Positions 1-9,932 of a DNA stretch of 64,000 bases are shown here, in pieces. The translations under genes were made by a program, and so were the position numbers. The notes beneath the pieces are model-generated. The model made no database searches. It saw only the letters and a list, made by a program, of their open reading frames with translations, and was not told where the DNA came from. Each line of letters opens with the position of its first letter. Position 1 is the first letter of the stretch. The stretch is from Hypoxylon rubiginosum (lineage: Eukaryota > Ascomycota > Sordariomycetes > Xylariales > Hypoxylaceae): NCBI GenBank assembly GCA_902806565.1, contig CADCXA010000016.1, positions 620,001 to 684,000 of the forward strand. The letters are read 5' to 3'.

Positions 1-1706
1 AAAAGGGGGTCCTAAGTTAGCATACCTTTGTAAAAACTTGTTTCGGAGGCCACCGTGCTTGATGGCCTCCTGGCGAGCCTTCAAATAGGCTTTGTTGGCT
101 CTGTCTCCCGTCTCCAGCCATGGGATATGCTTGGGCATCGGAATATTCTGGGCCGCAGCGCTGTTCTCTCCATTCTTCACATTCGTAGCACTTCCATTGC
201 GGCCGATCTTCTTAGATTCCTGTCGGTTAGACCCGGATCCAGGGCCGGGAGACGGCGACATTTTCACAATGTCGGCTAGAGAACTTGGTGTGAAGTTATC
301 TTTGTGGCCATGTCCATGTCCACCACGCTTGCCATGGTGCTTCTTGTTAGGTTTGGCCGAAGCAGACCCGAGAGAAGGAAACGCATCATTATCGTCTATC
401 GACGGCGCACTCAAGCCTTCCTTCGTCTGATGCCGACTTCCAGGTCGTGAACGCGAGCGAGACCCATCGCTGCCCGTGTAACCGTGCGTGGGCCTCAGGC
501 CGGGCGGAGGAGTCACCCCGGCGCCTGTATAATTAAAGCTGGCAGCATAAGGATTTAATTCGGGAGTGCCTGGTCTAAGCGCCGGAAAGGAACTGAAGTC
601 CTGGACTTGCAAATTCTGGCTTTTCTGCGGCGGAGTACTACTACCATCTACGTTAAGCCGGTTCATAAGGTGTGCCGGATCATGAGAGAAAATGCAGGTA
701 TCCCCAGCCAGGCAATTACCCATGACCCAGTACCTACAAGATTAGCATGCGCCGAGCCGTCTTGGAGGGGAGAGCCTGAGACTTACTTGCAAATATGATT
801 GCTGAGATCATGGCTGAATCGACAATCTGCCCGGAGGCATTGCCCAGTGGACAAGTAGAATTTGCAGATGATGCCAGCCTTCTGCTGGGTCGACGGCGTT
901 GTAGGTCTGCTCATGGATTTCCCAATAAGTACATTTTTGGATTCAGGGGTAAGTCCGGCAGTGCTGGACGAGTCTGGACCCTGTGATTCCATAATAGACG
1001 CAATAGTAGCACTAAGATCGTAGCCATGCATAGCGAGAGCTGCTTCGATCTCTTCGTCGGACTTGGACTGTCCAAGGATAGAGCGCAGCATATCATACGG
1101 AGTCATATCCGTCTGTTGAGCGGACACGTACTCGGGGGCAGCGGCGTTAAGGCCACTGGGCGTGCCCACGGAAGAAGAAACGCTGAGTGCGTCATCGCTC
1201 ACTAACCAATCAACATTTTCAGTCTGGAGGTCACCAAATATCTCTTGAGAAGGGCTCGTGTCACTGGCAAACTCGTAGGCATTCAGATTCGGGCTATGTG
1301 GTATCACAGGGGCGGCGAAGGCGAGGCGCGGCGAAGGGCGTGGAGAGGAAAAGGGCGATACGGTTGAGGATTTGGTCCGGCTGAGGCTGGTGGGCACAAA
1401 GCCTGGCGGGGCTAGAGGGCTTACTCCTAGTCGAGGAGAGCCGGATAAAGGCGTCGAGGAACCCCGCCACGAGGCTGGAGACGGTCGACGAAGGATGGTC
1501 TGTCGGATTGGGGGAGGTGAGGTCGCACTCCCTCCTCCGTCGCGGTATCGCCATAAGACGTCGAGTACGGCATTCTCCAAACTCGAACCATGCAGGGTGG
1601 TTTCCTTCTTAAGCAGCTCCACGAGCCTGTCTGTCTTTTCGTCGTCATCGAGGTCCGGATCCTGCAGGACAGGAAGGCATATCTCGAAGGTTTCGTCGGA
1701 GACCAT
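1..1706 (-). CDS. CCCH zinc finger / CUE / SMR-type protein (3' end off window)
   Basis: Exon 1 is 787-1706 and exon 2 is 26-733. A third exon lies beyond the left edge, because exon 2 ends at a GTATGC donor (positions 25-20). Residues ~200-240 look like a CUE-type ubiquitin-binding helix bundle. Two tandem CCCH fingers follow: C281-C290-C295-H299 and C306-C314-C320-H324, the second assembled across the intron. The middle is Ser/Pro/Gly-rich and the visible C-terminus enters the DUF1771 helix (ANKAYLKARQEAIKHGG) that precedes an SMR domain in fungal homologues. Family knowledge points to an RNA-binding protein, possibly linked to ribosome-associated mRNA cleavage as for Cue2/SMR proteins, but the SMR domain itself is not in the window. 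The start is the first ATG of the open frame. The intron (734-786) has donor GTAAGT, branch GCTAAT and acceptor TAG. Confidence 0.85.
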
Positions 1707-3488
1707 GATTAGGAGTCTTAGTAGAGGCGGCGGGTGTTAGCAGAGCATCGAGATCAGGTAAGGAAGTAAGGGGGGTAGGGGGTAAGCAGGACGGGCCGGG
1801 ACGCTGATGAAATATATTGAGCACGAGCACGAGTACGATTAGCGCGAAAGGGGTGTACGGTGAGGCTGGGCGATGTGTCGACGAAGCAAAGACATAAGCC
1901 CCCGGGGTGTCTTTATTAGAAAGTACGTGGTAGATTACCTACATACCTATACAATTAGAAGAAAAAAAAACAGAAGACGGTCCAAGGAAAATATGGGCGC
2001 AAGAGGGCGGAAGGGGGGAAAAAAAGGGCGGCGGGTTAACTAAAGGATGGGTGCCACAGAGAATAAGCGACTATTCGCATTATGCAGATGCCGTGAGACG
2101 AGATTCGTGTTGTGCTAAAGAAGAATGTGTCCTGACAAAGCAGGTTGGACGAAAGGTGAGTCCGAGTATTGTAATGCTGCAGACAAGTATTCTGACAGTA
2201 TATTCTGACAGTTGACAGTAGACAGTAGACAGTAGTGCAATAAATGAATAAGTGAATCAGATCAGAAAAGCCTTGTCAGATTTCAGCTCCAGTTACGTGT
2301 GCGTGTACTGGTGCTGGTGGTGCTGGTGGTGCTGGTGGTGCTGGTGGTGCTTTGGTACTGCCGTTGCTGGGTGCTTCTACTGCTGGTCCTACTGCTGGTC
2401 CTAAGGTCCTAAGGTCCTGCTGGTCCTGCACTGGTCGGTTGCCTTAAAGTTGCACTTGCGTGTGTCGCGGGAACAGGGAGGCTTCGCAGGAGAGAACGTT
2501 GGGAATCCAGTAAGGTTAGATTATTCTAGCTGTGTTGATGCAATCATGTGGGGGGGGCCCAGCTACCCAAAGGACCGCCGAATACAACCAAGCTACCTCT
2601 ATACCCTGTACAGGAAAGGCTAAAAACTAACAAAAGGTCGCTCCACTGACCAAATCAGTTGTACCGTAAAAGTACCTCAACCTCAAGTTTCTTGTCGAGT
2701 TTCTAGTCGGAGCCGGGCTTTGTCTCAAACGCCCCATACGTATTGTCATGTTGTGTACCACATGCACCACCTGCAGAAAATGGGAGCTTCGTAAGAGATA
2801 TGTACATGATGTATTTGCATTGTAGTATGTACAATACCTGACCGAACTGATGAAGAAGGCCGTAGGTGGTAGACTGTCGCCTTGATATAGGCAACTTATT
2901 ATAGGCAACTTATATATGTAAGAAATAGTGTCCTTATACTACTATGTATAGGCAGAGCACGCTAGCAACTCCTCCCTGTCTATAAACTGAGCACATGCAT
3001 TTTTACCTACACCGAAATACTAGATCGAGGAAACTTTTACTCTGGTCCAGCAGTTCTAGAACGACAAGATACCGCCCGCTAAGCCTCCTGGAAAACGACG
3101 CGGTCGAAAGACATATGGCTTGGTATATCGGTATCTCGCCCAATCCCGAGATCCAGTGTGCCGGCTATGTTCATTCCGGAAACAGGGTAGCACACCATAA
3201 GGTATTATATGTAGGAGGTAGATAGAGTGTAAGCTATTTACATTCTTTCCGCGCCGCTCAGCCGCTTAGTTGTGAGACAAAGAGGCGCTGACCGGGGCCG
3301 AACGCGGCCTTATCACAGCCAGGTCAAGATAGCTTATAGCTTATTAGTTTTGGTAATACCCCCCACGCGTATGAGTCTTACAAGTAGGCACATATTATGG
3401 CGTATCATACCAACATTTCTACCAGGTACGTAGGCAGCGTGTCCTTTCTTTCTGTCTATCAATCCGCCTACCTAGGTAGATATTTACT
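1707..3488. other. Intergenic region, simple repeats
   Basis: This is the upstream region of the CCCH gene and the downstream region of the F-box/JmjC gene. It holds a (GCTGGTGGT)n microsatellite at about 2309-2350, followed by degenerate GCTGGTCCT/AAGGTCCT units to about 2428, and a GACAGTA tandem at about 2205-2234. A perfect TACCTAGGTA palindrome lies at 3469-3478. I see no convincing coding exon. Confidence 0.6.
2309..2350. repeat. GCTGGTGGT microsatellite
   Basis: About four and a half copies of a 9-base GCTGGTGGT unit, continuing into shorter GCTGGTCCT-like units. It lies in non-coding DNA upstream of the CCCH gene. Confidence 0.8.
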
Positions 3489-5248
3489 CTACGGTATCTC
3501 CTCATCTTCGTCCCCAAAGCCGAAGCTAAAACCGCCACCACTATCACCAGCGTCGTTCTTATTGCCGATCGCCTCCTCCCATTTTCGCTTTTTGGTCTGA
3601 TTCCTGCGTTCTAACTCGTCGAGAGCTCCCTCAAGAAGGTGACAGTCGTAACCTCTCAGCCGCTCTTCAAAAAGGTGGTACGGATTGTCGACCTCTTTTT
3701 TGAACCCGGTCACCTGATCTGGCTTGTCCTTGAGAAACGATAGCACGTCTGCGAGGTGTGACTTGGGAACAAAGTTTTGAGTGAGAGCAATGCCATCCTC
3801 TAGGTTCACAACTAAATGCCACCAGCCGCTAGGCACGTGTAGAATCTCGCCAGCTTTGCACACGCCTTCCACGCAGTCTAGCAGCGCACGTGCTTCCGCG
3901 TGAAACTCGAGTAGCCACTCAGCTATGCTTAGGGGGCTTGTGACTTCGCTGCTGTCCTCTGAAACATAGACACCGGGGACCTGCGTTGTCGGAGGAAACA
4001 CTACATCGTCTACAGTTAGTCATCGCCGTTTCCTAACGTTTTACGGGTAGTTTTTGGTCGTGTTGACTACATATGTAGGTACAGAAGCCAACTTGACGGA
4101 ACGTCCTATGCTTCAACGAAAGGACGAGAGAAAATCAAGAAAATGCATAGAGTATACGTACTGATCCAGTATTTCGACCCTTCTAAAACGGCATTCCAAG
4201 CACTAGTTGCATTTGGATCCTTGTGAAAAGTCGAGCCGCTACGTTGAGGACCGATGATGAGCCAGCGGTGAGCCGGTCTCTCATCGCCGAGCAGCTCAAA
4301 CAAGTCTGAGCCGAAACATTCGGGCTGCCAGTATGCGGCATCCGTTTTTTGCCCGATCTGAATATTCATCTTCTCTGCAAAACCCTTATCGAATAGATAT
4401 AGAGGGCTCTCGTCCTCATTATTAGACATATATCCATGATATGTCGAGAACGGCCAATCTACAGCTTCAGCTCGGAACTTGATATCAGAATATCTTCTCC
4501 CTAGCTCTTGGACGTTCCAGTCTCCGCATACCGGCCAGCGTTGGATGCAATCAGTTAGTATGAATGGCTTGCTGCTCCAGTTCCTCGCAAAGTCATCGTA
4601 GCCGAGTTGTTCGAATCGGCTGATCCGATTTGTTGCAGGAATGCTCGAGGAAAACTTCCCAAGAGCAATATGAGCACAAGCAAATGGTCGATGTATAACA
4701 TCAGAAAAGACATTACTGCAGTCAATCTTGGCCTGCCAGTCGTTAGGAGCTTGGAGATGGGTGTTTCTCCATGAGCCTTTCCATACTGGAGGTTGCGAGG
4801 TAGTTCTTGATGGTTTACAGACAAATTAGCTTAACGGTACTCATGATTTCAACAATGTCCGTAACAACTGCTATGGCTTAGGCGACTATAAACTCATAAC
4901 TTACTCAAGGAATAATGCTTTCCACAAATCGTCTAGTTGGCAAAAGGCGTAGAGAAAGCGGCAAGCGAACCCGATATCTTTCAGTGAGCGAGTATCAAGA
5001 TATTCCAGCAATTGTAGGATCATCTCATCGGGAAGTTGTCCTAGCAAACCAAGAGATTGCCGAGCGGTCGGACCAGTTGCGAAGAACTGGTTCCCGAGTG
5101 GTTTGACGCCCATTGGATGGACGGGGATTGAGTCTGATGATATGCTGATAGATGGCATGACCAATTCGCCCCCATTTCCTCCATTTCCCCCATCTGCTAA
5201 TACATGCCTACTAGTTCCGCCATGACTGATATCTTCTGCGAGCAGCAT
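3489..5248 (-). CDS. F-box and JmjC domain protein (JMJD6-like)
   Basis: Three exons: 4905-5248, 4162-4805 and 3489-4009, giving 502 residues. An N-terminal F-box (about residues 69-114, starting LGQLPDEMILQLLEYL) should bind Skp1 of an SCF ubiquitin ligase. The rest is a JmjC 2-oxoglutarate/Fe(II) oxygenase fold with iron ligands H309 and D311 (STFHKD) and H394 (GWWHLV), the spacing seen in JMJD6-type lysyl hydroxylases. The tail is acidic and Gly-rich. Introns 4806-4904 (GTAAGT...AAG) and 4010-4161 (GTACGT...TAG) keep frame exactly. The substrate cannot be told from sequence; JMJD6 relatives hydroxylate lysines of splicing or other nuclear proteins. The gene is divergent from eIF4A, with about 820 bases between the starts. 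Confidence 0.85.
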
Positions 5249-6068
5249 GGTCCCTAGAGCAGAGCTGACTTTTTAACTGCCCCTTTTGGCCAGGATGTTA
5301 TGTGAATGGCGCTGTATGGTCTCGACAACAGCGGCACTTCGCCACACAATAGTACCGATTGATCGTACCAATTCAGTTCGTATGAGTCACAGGTGTAGGA
5401 GTCATATCTTCCTTTACCTTAGGTAGACTGCAAAATTTGGCTTTGTATTTGTTTGTTATCGTTTTATGAGCATTTCGATTCGATATCGAGGGTTCACGGG
5501 CTTGATTTCAAAAGGATAAAAAAAAATTGGTGAAGAAAAAATAGGTTTAAACAAAAAAAAGAGGTGTAAGTCATTTAGGAGGTATGTAACTAAACAGGTA
5601 TACCTCAGGTATTAACTGATAAAAGGGGGGTTAGAGAAGTTAGAGGGAGGTGCACTGGGCAAAACTTTAGGTACCTAAAGATACCAAAGATTATTTGCAG
5701 CGTAGGGCCCCGCATCAGGGTTTGGCCGAAGATTACCCCACTCAAATTTTTTTTCCCCCCTAAGGTGGGCTACATCTTGATTTAATCTTGGGCATTTCTC
5801 CCACCTTCGATTTTCCCAAATCGTTCAGATTAACAACAACAACACAATCACAAAACACTCACAGTCGGACCGTATCACTCTCTAAAGTTGAGAGTATTAC
5901 GTCCATTTCTTTCGCCTAATTAATTTCTACGCCGGACGACTTGCCCTTTGTGCAAAAGTCGTGCGCCTATTCTTCTTCATCACCCCACCAAGATCGCCGC
6001 TTCAGTCTTCTTGAATTCTAAGCTGTGCTTGGAATTCGAGAGGTCGCATCGATTCTTTACTTGTAATC
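5249..6068. promoter_or_regulatory. Divergent promoter region, F-box/JmjC and eIF4A
   Basis: This 820-base stretch separates two head-to-head genes. The eIF4A side has a CT-rich block and then a CAA-rich leader (about 5832-5870, repeated ACAAC units), typical of strongly expressed fungal genes. Poly-A tracts lie at about 5519-5562. No clear TATA box was located. Confidence 0.5.
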
Positions 6069-7457
6069 ATGGCTACCGACAAGGGGCTCGAGGATATCGA
6101 GCAATCCCAGATCGAGTCTAACTATGACGAGACCGTTGACTCCTTCGATGAGATGAACCTGCGGGCTGAGCTGCTGCGAGGTAAGAAAGCGCCAGACTCG
6201 AAACATCCCACAATAAAAATTTGCGGCAACTGATTTCGCTTCTGCAGGTGTCTACGCCTATGGCTTCGAGCGCCCCTCTGCTATCCAGCAGCGCGCTATC
6301 ATGCCGGTCATCAAGGGTACGTTACTATCCACCTTCTTATATATACCTCCCAATCAGGGTGCGCAAAATATTGACTCGCGATAGGTCACGACGTAATTGC
6401 GCAGGCCCAGTCTGGAACTGGCAAGACCGCCACTTTCTCTATCTCCGTTCTTCAAAAGATCGATCCCAACCTCAAGCAGTGCCAGGCACTCATTCTGGCT
6501 CCCACTCGTGAGCTGGCTCAGCAGATCCAGAAGGTCGTTGTCGCCATCGGCGATTTCATGAGCATCGAATGCCATGCTTGCATCGGCGGAACCAGTGTTC
6601 GCGAGGACATGAAGGCCCTTCAGGAAGGTCCCCAGGTTGTTGTCGGTACTCCTGGTCGTGTCCACGACATGATCCAGCGACGATTCTTGAAGACCGATGG
6701 CATGAAGATGTTCGTTCTTGATGAGGCTGATGAGATGCTTTCTGTAAGTACTTTAGTGGTCTCCTGTTTTTCTTTTCCAATCATGCTAACATTGATTTTC
6801 TAGCGCGGTTTTACTGAGCAGATCTACGATATCTTCCAGCTCCTCCCTCAGTCCACCCAGGTCGTTCTGCTCTCTGCCACCATGCCTCAGGACGTCCTCG
6901 AGGTTACGACCAAGTTCATGCGCGACCCCGTCCGCATTCTCGTCAAGAAGGACGAGCTTACCCTTGAGGGTATCAAGCAATTCTACATTGCTGTCGAGAA
7001 GGAGGAGTGGAAGCTTGACACTCTCTCCGATCTCTACGAGACCGTTACCATCACCCAGGCTGTCATCTTCTGCAACACTCGCCGAAAGGTCGACTGGCTC
7101 ACGGACAAGCTAACTGCCCGCGACTTCACCGTCTCTGCCATGCACGGTGACATGGACCAGGCCCAGCGTGACCTTATCATGAAGGAGTTCCGCTCTGGAT
7201 CTTCCCGTGTTCTGATCGCTACCGATCTTCTGGCCCGTGGTATCGATGTTCAGCAGGTCTCTCTGGTCATCAACTATGACCTGCCCGCTAATCGCGAGAA
7301 CTACATCCATCGTATTGGCCGTGGAGGACGTTTCGGTCGTAAGGGTGTTGCCATCAACTTTGTCACCGCCGAGGATGTCCGCATGATGCGTGAGATCGAG
7401 CAGTTCTACAGCACTCAAATCGAGGAGATGCCGATGAACGTCGCCGACCTCATCTAA
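6069..7457 (+). CDS. tif1: ATP-dependent RNA helicase eIF4A
   Basis: Exons 6069-6180, 6248-6316, 6385-6743 and 6804-7457 encode 397 residues, the usual eIF4A length. The protein is the DEAD-box subunit of cap-binding complex eIF4F and unwinds mRNA leaders in the cytoplasm. Visible motifs: Walker A AQSGTGKT (68-75), PTREL, GG and TPGR, DEAD (173-176), SAT (204-206), RGID and HRIGRGGR (349-356), ending in the typical DLI. All three introns are 60-68 bases with GTAAGA/GTACGT/GTAAGT donors. The start follows a CAA-rich leader. The symbol follows the yeast name TIF1; the identity as eIF4A rather than FAL1 rests on length, N-terminus and C-terminus. Confidence 0.97.
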
Positions 7458-8050
7458 GCACTGCATTCATATTCATACTCGGCAGGGGACAGATGTGTCG
7501 TGGCGCGGAAGCCGAGTAGCCGGCCTTTGACGTTTGACGAGAGGTTTTTTAAGGAATAAACGGATGGGAGGACGAAGTTCACGGCCAGCATGTTCTCTTT
7601 TATTTTCAGCTAGCACGCCCAGGCGAGGGGTGGTGACTAGCAAAGGGAGAAAAGTATGCATCTGGGCATTTGCGCTAGGGATCTAGCACCTAATACTGGT
7701 AATGCATCACGATGGAGGTCATGGATCAGGCTATGAACTTGCTCCTTTCACTGTTGACCTGTATTTAGACCTCAAGATGCTTTCCTAATTAATCGTTCTG
7801 AATTTTTTCCGACGCGACGTTGCTCTGTTGTAGATGTGGAATGCTAGTTTATCTGATGTGACATTAATCCGGTCTTTATTATAAAGTACATACTTAAGGT
7901 ACGTGTAGTATCCTCTATCCCAGGTTGGTATATGTATATACATATGCCTACATGATAGTGGACCTCATGTACATGTAGGTCTATACACGTACATTTTATA
8001 TGTGAGAGAAAGAATATTGAGTGAAGAAATATAGTATAACACCTTCCACC

Positions 8051-8107
8051 TTCCCCCTTTCCCCCTTCCCCCTTTCCCCCTTCCCCCTTTCCCCCTTCCC
8101 CCTTCCC
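8051..8107. repeat. Polypyrimidine tandem repeat, 15-base unit
   Basis: About 3.8 copies of TTCCCCCTTTCCCCC in a row, with no purine on the + strand. The minus-strand ORF through it (repeating Gly-Lys-Gly-Glu) is an artefact of the repeat. Confidence 0.9.
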
Positions 8108-8375
8108 TGAGTCAACCCTTGCAAACTCGGTGAAGATGCAAGTACGAGCAAGTACGAACAGAATAGAGAAAGAAATAAGGTAGGTATATCCCAACTCTAA
8201 AACTGAATTCAATTTTTACCTTCTCTTTTTCTCGCCCTCTCCAACTGATCAGACATAAATTGACTACTTTCACTTCATCGTCAGAAGAACATTCGGCATA
8301 TGTATTTGGTCACAAGAACCAGCATCCCCCCCCCTACTTATACTTGCCCTATAGAACTTTCCCTTCTTGCAAGCA

Positions 8376-8383
8376 TATATAAA
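8376..8383 (+). promoter_or_regulatory. Candidate TATA box
   Basis: TATATAAA, about 110 bases upstream of the ATG at 8493. This is a plausible core-promoter distance for a filamentous fungus. It is a sequence match only. Confidence 0.4.
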
Positions 8384-8492
8384 GTCGTTTTAATTCGCCT
8401 AAGCAATCCATCACGGTTCACACTCCTAGATTCCACTCTTCTAGTAGTAGTTAATACCAGCACAAATCGTCCCTATCCCCTCTTATCCCATC

Positions 8493-9736
8493 ATGCCTTC
8501 TGCAGAAGAGGCCCAGAGCATTGCTGAGGATGTTAGACTTCTAGAGAAGCTCCACCAACCCTCGAACAAGCTCAAAGCAGTGCGACTTCTTCAACTACTA
8601 ACAGTCAAAGAAGTATACGGTGCCAAAGAGCGACTGGGCTTAATTGAATCCGAGCTCCGTAAGCTTCAAGATGCCAGCATTGCGGGAGGTACTCGCAATG
8701 AAGATATCGAGAAACACCTCAAAGAACTTAGGGAGGATAACGAGCGCTTTCGTCTACTTCTATCCGAGGTAGACGCAACTACTCAGAACACTAAGGCAAG
8801 CCTTGAAACTCTCCGTGAAAAGGTTAGCGACGAGTATTTCAGGCAAACGGCAGAAAACGTGAGGTTTGATAAGGACATTCGGGTATTGAATAAGGAATTC
8901 GATCTTCAGCATGCGAAGCTTGGCTCTATCGAGAAAGATATCATGGATTTTCGCTCCAAGGTACCAGGGCCCCATGAGATCGCGAAATTAAGTGACTCGC
9001 TGGCTCGGCTAGAGTCCATCGTTACAACTATTCAAGCGAAGCTCGACAATAATTCCAAGGCCACTTCCGATCAAACGGAAGCGTTGGCGGAGACCGTTCA
9101 TGACCAAGCGCGAGTTCGCCAGGGTTTCGGTGCTTTTACTCCCAAACAGGAGAAATTCGTCGAATACCTCGAGAAGCTTACCGAGGCGGGCTCTCCTGCA
9201 AATTCCCATAGTAGGATTTACCTAGAAAGATGTGTCTTTGCCTTGGTACTGACAAGATCGTATCAGAATCTCCCCTACAGGCGACGGCTGATGAAGGCAA
9301 TATGAAGCGGCTTCCAAGCTCCATACCATTGGGACCGCAGCCACCTCCGAAAGCACTTCGATTGCTCGACCAGTACAACCACTTCAGTTGCTCGTATCGC
9401 CTCAAGCGTCCCAAAAGCGAATCAAGGTTTATCCGAGCGTATCTGAAGAAGATTGACCATGTGTCCGCATGGTTTATTCAGAAAAGGCTCCTAGAGGAGC
9501 ACCCAAACTTAGTAGACGTCCTCGAGAACGTCGAGACAAGCAATAAGACGGGTGTGGTGATATTCGTCAGTCTCGACAAGCTGGACTGGGGCCAGGTCAA
9601 GGCCATAATGCGTAGAATTAACAGCGAGGAGTTCTTCTCCCTGTTGGAGACTCAGCAAGCGAGACTTGACGTTCCTAAACCGCCCAGGAGATTTAATCTC
9701 CGACCGAAGCGACGTCGTACCGTCTATAAATCTTAA
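8493..9736 (+). CDS. Coiled-coil protein of unknown function
   Basis: Best model: exons 8493-9210 and 9267-9736, 395 residues. Intron donor is GTAGGA, with a TACTGAC branch at 9247-9253 and acceptor CAG at 9264-9266. A later CAG at 9278-9280 is out of phase, which is why the nearer one was chosen. The first ~230 residues are charged and heptad-rich (long E/K/L runs), so a coiled coil is expected. The C-terminal part is basic and compact, ending RPKRRRTVYKS, which resembles a nuclear localisation signal. I do not recognise the family; a spindle, kinetochore or chromatin structural role would be a guess. It converges on the DPP5 gene with only 196 bases between stops. Confidence 0.75.
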
Positions 9737-9932
9737 CATCTCCGAAAGATAGCAGGGGGGCTTCTTGTAAGAGTAGGTAGCTGGGCATTCAAGGGATTTG
9801 TACGGATCTTTCATGTCATTTGGGGATCTCCTGTTGCTACTTCACTACACTCGACGGAGGATATTTGCAGAACGCTATCTTTCAGTAGCTACTTTGCTTT
9901 CGGTGCTCCTTAGTTTTATACACCCTCTCCGT

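Larger units (their letters stand above)
7458..8492. other. Intergenic region with polypyrimidine repeat and TATA-like site
   Basis: This is the 3' flank of eIF4A and the promoter of the coiled-coil gene. It contains the C/T tract described separately (8051-8107) and a TATATAAA at 8376-8383, about 110 bases before the downstream ATG. I see no coding exon. Confidence 0.6.
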
